Positions 15,088-21,307 of a stretch of 23,527 nt of DNA are shown here, piece by piece (the first letter of the stretch is position 1; every line of letters starts with the position of its first letter). Made by a program: the position numbers and the translations under genes. Origin of the DNA: a virus; the IMG/VR virus record IMGVR_UViG_3300045738_001353, positions 1 to 23,527 of that record; one strand, given 5' to 3'. Below the pieces are notes generated by a model, which worked only from the letters and a program-made list of their open reading frames with translations, made no database searches and was not told where the DNA came from.

Positions 15088-16353
15088 TGGTCGCTCTGTC
15101 TTTCTGGTTCTCTCTCAACATATGGCTCGCTCGAAGGGAGTGGTTCTCTCTGCTTTACTGGCTCGCTCAATCAATATGGTTCTCACAGGTATTATGACTC
15201 GCTCTAAGGGAATGGTTCTCTCCCTGTGCGTGGCTCGCTCTGGGTTCTTGGTTCTCTCTCAACATATGGCTCGCTCTGCGATCGTGGTTCTCTCGGTGAG
15301 CGTGGCTCGCTCCAGAAGGATGGTTCTCTCTGGCATTATGGCTCGCTCGAGTGATGTGGTTCTCTCCAAGATTATGGCTCGCTCTCGGATGATGGTTCTC
15401 TCCAAGGGCTTGGCTCGTTCGTACTTCTTGGTTCTCTCAGGGTGCATGACTCGCTCGGCGATCATGGTTCTCTCAAGTGTGTTGGCTCGCTCATGCAAAA
15501 TGGTTCTCTCTGATTAGCTGGCTCGCTCTATAGTGTTGGTTCTCTCAAACGTTATGGCTCGCTCTGGGATGGTGGTTCTCTCTGATTAGCTGGCTCGCTC
15601 TATAGTTGTTGGTTCTCTCAAACGTTATGGCTCGCTCTGTGATGGTGGTTCTCTCCTTGAGCTTGGCTCGTTCGGACCTCTTGGTTCTCTCCGGGTGCAT
15701 GACTCGCTCGGCGATCATGGTTCTCTCAAGTGTGTTGGCTCGCTCATGCAAAATGGTTCTCTCTGATTGGATGGCTCGCTTCTGCCTTCTGGTTCTCTCA
15801 AGACCTTTGGCTCGCTCCTTATCTGTGGTTCTCTCTAATTTTCTGGCTCGCTCAGGGTTCATGGTTCTCTCTGAATATATGGCTCGCTCCTTATCTGTGG
15901 TTCTCTCTAATTTTCTGGCTCGCTCAGGGTTCTTGGTTCTCTCTCAACATTTGGCTCGCTCTGCTATCTTGGTTCTCTCGGCTGGTGTGGCTCGCTCCCT
16001 GACTCTGGTTCTCTCATCCATCGTGGCTCGCTCTACGGTCATGGTTCTCTCAACCCGAGTTGGCTCGCTCTCGTTTCATGGTTCTCTCAAATTCCTCGGC
16101 TCGCTCCTTGCTTATGGTTCTCTCGGGTGTTTTGGCTCGCTCATAGTGCGTGGTTCTCTCTGACACGTTGGCTCGCTCACCAGTCATGGTTCTCTCGTAC
16201 TACTTGGCTCGCTCCGACTCATTGGTTCTCTCGGGTATTTTGGCTCGCTCAAGGGCGACGGTTCTCTCGGCAATTATGGCTCGCTCTCGATTCTTGGTTC
16301 TCTCAAAGGGCTTGGCTCGCTCAGGAATAATGGTTCTCTCTCCTTTTATGGCT
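15088..16353. repeat. TIGR-like array: alternating 10-nt repeats with 8-nt spacers, 36-nt period
   Basis: On the plus strand two repeats alternate without exception: type A TGGCTCGCTC and type B TGGTTCTCTC, each followed by an 8-nt variable spacer (10+8+10+8 = 36). I count 35 type B repeats (first 15105, last 16331), 34 full type A repeats (first 15123, last 16313), and degenerate A copies at both ends (15088-15096 and 16349-16353), with 70 spacers. Two spacers are 9 nt (15601-15609, 16052-16060). Variant repeats are few: TGACTCGCTC at 15195, 15447 and 15700; TGGCTCGTTC at 15411 and 15664; single changes at 15177, 15772, 16097 and 16259. The array touches the stop of the tas-like gene. A 36-nt unit with two repeats and two spacers is the design of TIGR arrays, processed into 36-nt dual-spacer guides. 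Transcription on the minus strand, behind tas, is inferred. Confidence 0.88.
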
Positions 16354-17142
16354 TTAAGCGACCGCCACCTTATGCGCGTGTCCCAATATCCCGACGGGAT
16401 AAGGCAGAGGCGGTTCTTTACCGAAATGATTCCTATAAGCCGTCTCATGCCAATGAGACAAAAACAGCTTTACCGCATAACGACTCGCCCTGGCCTTGAT
16501 GTGGCCCGGTGGCAGTTTGCCTGTGGAGTAATGCTTCCACGCCTCGGTCGTTTTTTTAACTCTGGCCGCGCCCTCCTTTGCCTGGGCAGCGAACGCGCCC
16601 GCATCGTTTCTTTGATCCTCCAGCACCCTTCGACTAGCGTAGATCGCACCGTAAATATCCTTCGGGCGAGTTTGTTGCTTGATGAAGCTCTCCCCTATTT
16701 TCCAACAAAGGCATTTCAGCTTCGCGTTCCAGGGCCTCTTTGTTTTTTTCTCCCATTTACGGGTCGGATCAAGCCCTGCAAAGGCCCAGATATGACCCAC
16801 CGTGGGCGCTTTCTCGATGTCGATGTGAGAAAGCAAACCGGAAGCTAACACCGGCCCTATGCCGCAAATCGAGAGCGACCATTGGCCGGTCGACTGCCCT
16901 TTTGCGTATCTGCCGAGGGCCAACTTGATCTTGCCCTCCAACTCCTTGTTCACTTCTCCAATGTACTCAAGTAGGGAGTGAGGCTCCCCGCTGTCCAACG
17001 TACTACGAACCTGGGCGTTCGCCCTGATTCGTTCGTCTTGAATCTGGTAGTATGTGTCTACCAGGAATCGCGCCTGATCCACCGACATAAACTGCGCCGA
17101 TGCGATCAAGTCCTTGTTTATTCTTAACCATGTTTCTTTCAT
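16354..17142 (-). CDS. tas: Tas protein, nuclease-less (TasA-like), IS110/Nop-related RNA-guided protein
   Basis: A 262-residue protein. Residues about 17-80 are a long helical, probably coiled-coil region. GIGPVLASGLLSHID (94-108) and FAGLDP (121-126) are the helix-hairpin-helix signature of the IS110/IS116 transposase C-terminal domain (Transposase_20). A second half follows with KLKCLCWKIGESFI (141-154), IYASRR (167-172) and GHIKARASRYAVKLFLSHWH (213-232). The IS110 N-terminal DEDD nuclease domain is absent, and there is no HNH or RuvC. No inverted repeats or insertion-sequence ends flank it. The gene abuts the alternating-repeat array, matching TIGR-Tas loci, where Tas binds 36-nt guides to find DNA. 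It is expected to bind rather than cut. A 46-bp AT-rich gap upstream may hold its own promoter. The alternative is a domesticated transposase fragment, which the array makes unlikely. Confidence 0.85.
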   Translation of the reverse strand: MKETWLRINKDLIASAQFMSVDQARFLVDTYYQIQDERIRANAQVRSTLDSGEPHSLLEYIGEVNKELEGKIKLALGRYAKGQSTGQWSLSICGIGPVLASGLLSHIDIEKAPTVGHIWAFAGLDPTRKWEKKTKRPWNAKLKCLCWKIGESFIKQQTRPKDIYGAIYASRRVLEDQRNDAGAFAAQAKEGAARVKKTTEAWKHYSTGKLPPGHIKARASRYAVKLFLSHWHETAYRNHFGKEPPLPYPVGILGHAHKVAVA

Positions 17143-17188
17143 TTTTTTATTTAGTTACTAACCCGAACAAAATTCTCATGTTACATAA

Positions 17189-17515
17189 TTATTTACTTCT
17201 TTCGGCGGCCACCATTATCCTCTGTCGCCTCCCGCTTTCGCCTGGGCGTTTTTCGCCCGTGTAGTTAATCAGCCCCTTTGTGTGGAGCGCCTTGTACCTG
17301 GCGGTGATGCTGCTGTAGGAGAAGCCGGGGAACTCGCCCCTCACCTCGTCGCTGATGCAGGGTTGAATTTTCGTAATGACGCCCAGCACCATTCCCTCCA
17401 GGCGCGTGGGATCGATGGATTGAGCCGCCTCGATTGAAGTATCCGGCCCCTCGGCCCGGTGCAGATGCTTTACCGGCGTCTCAAAATCAAACTCTAGCCA
17501 TTCCCTATCCATCAT
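17189..17515 (-). CDS. Small winged-helix phage protein
   Basis: A protein of 107-109 residues; two adjacent ATGs (17515 and 17512) follow the TGA of the upstream gene (TGATG), the first sharing one base. The segment PDTSIEAAQSIDPTRLEGMV, then ISDEVRGEFPGFSYSSITAR, KALHTKGLINYTGEKRPGES and a basic end, is the pattern of a small winged-helix protein common in phage genomes: SIEAA helix, recognition helix near 65-85, wing with GLI.Y.G.RRP. It probably binds DNA as a regulator. It is the last gene of the replication block before the 46-bp gap and the tas gene, so it could influence expression of the TIGR locus (speculation). Confidence 0.65.
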   Translation of the reverse strand: MMDREWLEFDFETPVKHLHRAEGPDTSIEAAQSIDPTRLEGMVLGVITKIQPCISDEVRGEFPGFSYSSITARYKALHTKGLINYTGEKRPGESGRRQRIMVAAERSK

Positions 17516-17811
17516 CAATCAAACCAATCGGTGAACCTGTCCTTCTTGAGTAAGTCCTCTGGGTTCCTCTCCGCCCTTATCTTGGCCACCTCAATCTGCG
17601 CGGCGCTGAACAAATAGGCCGTCTCGTTTTTCCCATCCGAATCTTCTAGGATCGTGAAAACATATTCCTTGTTCGCGCCAAAGACGCGCCCCCTGTTTTC
17701 AACCTTGAACAGTCGTCCGTTTTTTACTTTCCTAATCTTGGGAACCAGGAGGCCGTCGCGCCTAGCTAGACCTGTGTTTGCCCAACCTCTTCTTCTTTTA
17801 GGCCATCTCAT
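17515..17811 (-). CDS. Hypothetical basic protein
   Basis: A 98-residue protein. The ATG at 17811 is chosen because it sits inside the end of the DUF551 gene, with AGAAAG upstream; a longer frame extends to 17874 without better support. The N-terminus is strongly basic (MRWPKRRRGWANTGLARRDG). The middle is a small beta-rich region (GRLFKVENRGRVFGANKEYV, FTILEDSDG), and the C-terminus is helical and charged (AAQIEVAKIRAERNPEDLLK). It may be a nucleic-acid-binding accessory of the replication operon. No family is recognised. It overlaps the upstream gene by 14 bases and the next by one. Confidence 0.55.
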   Translation of the reverse strand: MRWPKRRRGWANTGLARRDGLLVPKIRKVKNGRLFKVENRGRVFGANKEYVFTILEDSDGKNETAYLFSAAQIEVAKIRAERNPEDLLKKDRFTDWFD

Positions 17812-18067
17812 TTTTTTTCTTTCTGTTTTTTGGCGGAGGTGGAATTTCCGCCCAAAAGTCAACGTCCTTAACATTGATGTAGCTCGGCTCTTGATCTACG
17901 CCGTTGTTGAAGATCATAAACAGGTCGAGGCAAAGTGAACCAACCCACACCAGGATCGAATCCGTATTATCCTCTTGAAGAATTTCCATGATGAATACTT
18001 CCTTGTGTTTCTCTGGCAACCGCTCACTCGTTGGTATCCATTTCCACTCGGCGTTTTTTTCGGTCAT
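17798..18067 (-). CDS. DUF551-family protein
   Basis: An 89-residue protein. WKWIPTSERLPEKHKEVFI near the N-terminus and DVDFWAEIPPPP near the C-terminus are the two conserved ends of the DUF551 family, small proteins frequent in phage early regions whose function is unknown. The start chosen is the ATG at 18065-18067, which shares ATGA with the stop of the helicase gene; a longer TTG frame begins at 18079. The tail after the conserved domain is Lys-rich. It belongs to the replication operon and is probably co-translated with the helicase. Confidence 0.75.
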   Translation of the reverse strand: MTEKNAEWKWIPTSERLPEKHKEVFIMEILQEDNTDSILVWVGSLCLDLFMIFNNGVDQEPSYINVKDVDFWAEIPPPPKNRKKKNEMA

Positions 18068-19503
18068 ATTTTGCCCCAATCACCGTCTTTTATGATTTGT
18101 TCCTCCTCGTCCTGCGCTTCCTTGTTTTCAAAGTCATCGGACACAAAGGTCGCGCACCATCTCTCGAAGTCGAAATGAACGACGCCGGTTGGGCCGCTGC
18201 GCTGCTTGGCGATAATCAAATCGGTTTTTTTGGTGTAATATTCCTTCGACCCTGGGCGCGGCGGGTTCGGGTCTTTCTCCTTGCTCACAATCTCATGGAG
18301 TAGCCCGACAAAATCGGCGTCCTGCTCGATCTGGCCGGATTCGCGGAGATCGGCGAGGTTCGGCGCGTCGTACTTGCTCTTGGCCGAGTTGCGGTTGAGT
18401 TGAGCCAGCGCAAGCACCGGCACGTCCAACTCCTTGGCCATCGCCTTGAGTCCCTTGCTGATGTCGGCCACCTCGTCCTGGCGACTGAAGTAGCGTTTTT
18501 TATCCAGGCCAGTTGAGAGTTGAAGGTAGTCCACCACGATCAACTCTATCCCGTGAAGCAGTTTCACCTGGCGGGCCTTGCTCCGCACTTGCTCGATCCC
18601 CAGGCCGGGCCGCTCGTCCACCCAGAGTGGGATGCCCTCAAGCTCCTTCGCCTTCGCTAACAAATTGGGGATGTCCTTGTCATCGACGTAGCCGGTGCGA
18701 AACTTAACCATGTTGGATTTGGTCTGACTGAACAGCACGCGGCTGCCCAGTTCGCGGGCGCTCATTTCCATGCTGAACACCATGACCGGCGAGGGCGGGT
18801 TCCTTATGACTTGGTTCACGGCAATGTTCATCCCTATCACCGTCTTGCCGGAGCCAGGCCGCCCTCCAATCACGATCAGATCGCCCCCGACCAGGCCGCC
18901 CATTTTTCTGTCCAGAAACTTATAGCCTGTGGGCAAGCCTAGTAACTGCGTCTCGCCCCGGCTATAGGCGTTGACCAAATTCAAGGTTGGCTCGAACTCG
19001 GTTGGGAGGCGGATCAGCTTGCTCGATGTCTCGGCGTTTATCGCCATGAGTTGACCCTCGGCTTCTTCGAGCAGCCGTTTCGTTTTGCCACTTTGTGACC
19101 CCAATTTTTCGTACAGTTCGGTCAAAAACCTACCCGCTTTGCGGCGCAACATCGCGTCCCTGGCCGCCGTGAAATAATACGGCATATTTTCGGCGCTCGG
19201 CACGCTATCCTGCAGGACGGTCAATAACCCAATCCAGCCTTCGGGCGGAGTGTCTCCGTATTCGCCCTTCTTGAGCAGCATCGACAGTTTCAATAAATCC
19301 GGCTCTTTGCCGTCGGAAATCACATCGACCAACGCCATCCAAACGGCCCTGTGGTGGGGGTGAGAGAACACCTCCACCGCTTCCGGGCCTAATTCATCGA
19401 AGATTTCTGACACCTTCGTTACGCAATCCAAAAGGCAACATCCCAGGAGGCCGCGCTCGGCTTCCTCGTCCACAACGGTTTCCAGTATTACTTTTCCATT
19501 CAT
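18064..19503 (-). CDS. Replicative DNA helicase, DnaB type
   Basis: A 479-residue protein with the two-domain DnaB layout. The N-terminal helical domain (about 1-110; EEAERGLLGCCLLD) resembles the DnaB N-domain that binds loader and primase, followed by a linker helix near 115-160. The RecA-like ATPase core has GRPGSGKT (Walker A, 214-221), MVFSMEMSARELGSR (motif H2, about 241-255), LIVVDYLQLS (Walker B, 321-330), VLALAQLNR and LRESGQIEQDADFV (about 376-390). It unwinds DNA at the phage fork. It overlaps the initiator gene by four bases (ATGA), so the initiator is the probable loader. No primase gene is recognised nearby. Very secure identification. Confidence 0.92.
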   Translation of the reverse strand: MNGKVILETVVDEEAERGLLGCCLLDCVTKVSEIFDELGPEAVEVFSHPHHRAVWMALVDVISDGKEPDLLKLSMLLKKGEYGDTPPEGWIGLLTVLQDSVPSAENMPYYFTAARDAMLRRKAGRFLTELYEKLGSQSGKTKRLLEEAEGQLMAINAETSSKLIRLPTEFEPTLNLVNAYSRGETQLLGLPTGYKFLDRKMGGLVGGDLIVIGGRPGSGKTVIGMNIAVNQVIRNPPSPVMVFSMEMSARELGSRVLFSQTKSNMVKFRTGYVDDKDIPNLLAKAKELEGIPLWVDERPGLGIEQVRSKARQVKLLHGIELIVVDYLQLSTGLDKKRYFSRQDEVADISKGLKAMAKELDVPVLALAQLNRNSAKSKYDAPNLADLRESGQIEQDADFVGLLHEIVSKEKDPNPPRPGSKEYYTKKTDLIIAKQRSGPTGVVHFDFERWCATFVSDDFENKEAQDEEEQIIKDGDWGKI

Positions 19504-20090
19504 TTTATTAGGTTTTCAAGTTGAGCATCCAATTTTTTCCTTTTATCGAGCAAACTCCACCAATCAGCACGCTCTGATGAGTCCTCATCCGCTTCTGGCG
19601 TTGCGCCGGGATCGCCAGGGTGGTTTTGCATACGCCTCCAAATATGTTTTTGGAGTGACTCAATAGGATAAACGTCCTTGCTAGAAAGTGTGTCCGGCTC
19701 CGTTATATTTCCGTTATTACTGTTTTCTTTATAGGGGCCTGCCAACTTGGCAGGATTAACTGCCAACTTTGTTACCAACTTGGCAGGATTAACTGCCAAC
19801 TTTGTTACCAACTTGGCAGCTATTTGGAACTTGTTAACATCGTCCTGGATCAGAAGCCCCTGTTCCACCAAACATCTAATTTTTCTAAATAGTGTACGCT
19901 CTGAAAGCCCGGTCATTTGCATGAGAGTGTGGCGTTCGGCCCAAACTTTGCCCGTTGTGGTAAGGAAACACATGGCAACCAGGAGCAACTTGGCGCTTGG
20001 GTCGCTTTTCCAAACATCTTCGCCGTCCTTCTTTGGAACCTTTGATTTAACAGGCTGATAGAACGCTAGTTTTACGAGTTGTAGGCTCAT
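19500..20090 (-). CDS. Replication initiator/helicase-loader-like protein (lambda O-like organisation)
   Basis: A 196-residue protein using the ATG at 20088-20090; a TTG frame extending to 20165 is less convincing. Residues about 30-95 form a winged-helix domain (SAKLLLVAMCFLTTTGKVWA; LMQMTGLSERTLFRKIRCLV; EQGLLIQ), the type found in phage replication proteins that bind origin DNA. A 33-bp DNA repeat then encodes two copies of an 11-residue unit (KLVTKLAVNPA). The C-terminal part is polar, Trp-containing and possibly disordered, a plausible helicase-interaction region. It lies immediately before the DnaB gene. The arrangement of an initiator gene with repeats inside it followed by an AT-rich stretch is like lambda O; direct homology is not claimed. 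Confidence 0.65.
   Translation of the reverse strand: MSLQLVKLAFYQPVKSKVPKKDGEDVWKSDPSAKLLLVAMCFLTTTGKVWAERHTLMQMTGLSERTLFRKIRCLVEQGLLIQDDVNKFQIAAKLVTKLAVNPAKLVTKLAVNPAKLAGPYKENSNNGNITEPDTLSSKDVYPIESLQKHIWRRMQNHPGDPGATPEADEDSSERADWWSLLDKRKKLDAQLENLIK
19739..19819. repeat. Iteron cluster, candidate replication origin
   Basis: Two exact 33-bp units (19742-19774 and 19775-19807) and the first 12 bases of a third (19808-19819). Each unit contains TTGGCAG GATTAA CTGCCAA, a perfect 7-bp dyad with a 6-base centre. An extra CTGCCAA at 19739-19745 gives the palindrome CCTGCCAACTTGGCAGG (19738-19754). In all there are five TTGGCAG half-sites in alternating orientation. An AT-rich stretch follows in the gene's direction (about 19695-19733). 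Repeats plus AT-rich DNA inside the initiator gene match the layout of lambda ori. Confidence 0.65.
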
Positions 20091-20289
20091 GCTGTAGCCA
20101 GTACGGTCGTATTTGTAAGCCCTTGGATAATCTGAACTCCCAGAGCCGTCCGCGAGCGTCCACAAGGAAAACTTTGATGCGGCCGCCCTGACGCATCTCC
20201 GCCCAATACCAACGCTGCCGCTTTCGCGGGTGATCGATTAGGCGCTGTAACCGCCTTCGTTGTATCCTTGTCCACTCTACCTTCACCAT
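20047..20289 (-). CDS. Hypothetical small basic protein
   Basis: An 80-residue protein. The start at ATG 20287-20289 overlaps the stop of the HTH gene (ATGGTGA), which is why it is preferred over a frame extending to 20328. The N-terminus is very basic (KVEWTRIQRRRLQRLIDHPR, KRQRWYWAE), followed by a small beta-like region (GGRIKVFLVDARGRLWEFRL). Its end overlaps the initiator start by 44 bases in another frame. The basic, aromatic-rich composition suggests nucleic-acid contact, but no family is recognised. Confidence 0.5.
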   Translation of the reverse strand: MVKVEWTRIQRRRLQRLIDHPRKRQRWYWAEMRQGGRIKVFLVDARGRLWEFRLSKGLQIRPYWLQHEPTTRKTSVLSAC

Positions 20290-20729
20290 TTGCCACGCCA
20301 GCGCGGCAGCGGCCGGGTAAGCACCCAAACACCGCCATCTCGTCGCGCAGGAAACGTCATCGGTTCCCCCCGATGATCGTTTGACGTGAAATTGATACTG
20401 GAACGCACCCTCACCATGACAAGCTCTCCGCTCATGCGCTTTGCCTGGATGATTCGCCGGTTTAGGAAGCCGCCTCTGATAAAGGTCAAGGTTTCCTCGC
20501 TATGCCCATTTGTTGCCGCCACAGGCGATTTTTTTTCGTCGGGAGGGATCACGACCCCCACCAACTTAATCAATCGTTCAGCGCCGATTTTTGTGTACAC
20601 GATCACACGCCCCGCTTTACTCCAATCCTCACCTCTTGTGAGGGATCGCTTGCGATGGCCCGCAACCGAATCGCGGCTGATTCCCAGCCGCTTTGCTAAC
20701 TCCGATTCTGGTATATCTACTTCACTCAT
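20283..20729 (-). CDS. Helix-turn-helix DNA-binding protein, first gene of the leftward operon
   Basis: A 148-residue protein using the ATG at 20727-20729 (a TTG lies one codon upstream). The segment IPESELAKRLGISRDSVAGH (about 6-25) is a classic helix-turn-helix, followed by basic residues (RKRSLTRGEDW) and an IVYTKIGAERLIKLVG segment. The C-terminal half (RRIIQAKRMSGELVMVRVRS) is beta-rich and basic, so it may be a second nucleic-acid-binding part. It has no Shine-Dalgarno site next to its start. A long hairpin ending in TTTTCCTTTT lies just upstream, so its expression is probably controlled at RNA level. Likely an early regulator or replication accessory. Confidence 0.65.
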   Translation of the reverse strand: MSEVDIPESELAKRLGISRDSVAGHRKRSLTRGEDWSKAGRVIVYTKIGAERLIKLVGVVIPPDEKKSPVAATNGHSEETLTFIRGGFLNRRIIQAKRMSGELVMVRVRSSINFTSNDHRGEPMTFPARRDGGVWVLTRPLPRWRGKW

Positions 20730-20740
20730 CAAAAGGAAAA

Positions 20741-20824
20741 GCGAGGCGCAGCCCCTGTTGATGGGACTATGAACACACGATCATTCCATTAGTTACGAAA
20801 CCTCCTTGTGGGTCTGCGCCTCGC
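20741..20824 (-). promoter_or_regulatory. Attenuator-like leader hairpin before the leftward operon
   Basis: GCGAGGCGCAG (20741-20751) and CTGCGCCTCGC (20814-20824) are a perfect 11-bp inverted repeat 62 bases apart. On the minus strand the second arm is followed directly by TTTTCCTTTT and then the ATG of the HTH gene, as in an intrinsic terminator. The loop contains AAGGAGG followed by tiny frames, one encoding MIVCS. This looks like a leader-peptide or ribosome-controlled attenuator, though the long loop is unusual. Confidence 0.5.
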
Positions 20825-21307
20825 ACAAATTTTAGAAATTTTTTTAAGGGAAAGGGGAGGCGATCAAATAGCCGGAGAAAGCTAAAACAACCGGCTCGGC
20901 GCATCTTAATAGCGCTCTGTACCTCATCCCTTACTTTACTCAACCAAACTACCCGCCAGGAAACCACGCCTGGCGGGAATGCTATAACCCTATTTATGAT
21001 ATTTCCTGTGAGTTGTAACCCATAAAGGAGCGACCATGCTCGCGTCAAACTAGTCCCCCCCCCCCGCCTCAAACTACAAGCGGCCCGATCCGGCCCCGAT
21101 CCGGCCGCCTGGCCAGGCCGATCGGCGTGATGTAACCGTGATGCCGGGGCGCATATCGGCCAATTCATTGAGCAAACCCGCCCAAAGCGGCCGCCTTCCC
21201 AAGCCAGCGCCCAATCCCTTTTGGTATTAAGCTCCGGCGCCGGAACCGATACCGCCGGCCGGATCTGCGCCGCGTGCCTGGTCAATGTTGTTTTTAATGG
21301 CTCCATC
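20825..21307. other. Non-coding control region with dyad, mini-ORF and poly-C tract
   Basis: About 480 bases with no convincing gene; long frames here have biased composition. Features seen: a 9-bp perfect dyad CCCGCCAGG / CCTGGCGGG (20952-20960 and 20969-20977, 8-base loop), suitable as an operator or hairpin; TATGAT (20995-21000), a possible rightward -10 without a clear -35; AAAGGAG (21024-21030) five bases before a five-codon frame MLASN ending at 21053; an 11-base C run (21055-21065); and several GGCC/CCGG-rich short inverted repeats near 21090-21120. It separates leftward early genes from the excisionase-like gene. Confidence 0.55.

Noticed and set aside
15103-15517. Long plus-strand frames through the array (repeating VLS..ARS pattern), continuing in similar frames to about 16350
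   Set aside because: The 18-bp period is a multiple of three, so the repeats keep a frame open automatically. Frames break at 9-nt spacers and at TGATTAG-type spacers, and both strands and several frames are open at once, which is a property of the repeat and not of a protein gene.
15259-15862. Minus-strand repeat peptides with an ER(A/T)xxx pattern (15259-15498, 15545-15862, 16200-16448)
   Set aside because: Same period artefact; three separate frames broken by stops inside spacers, no start or ribosome site of note, and spacer codons look unconstrained.
15088-16353. CRISPR array
   Set aside because: Repeats are only 10 nt, two different repeats alternate, spacers are 8 nt, and no cas gene or leader is present. 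CRISPR repeats and spacers are each typically over 20 nt.
16354-17142. Ordinary IS110-family insertion sequence
   Set aside because: The DEDD nuclease half is missing, no element ends or target-site features are visible, and the gene is neatly placed in the phage operon beside the guide-like array.
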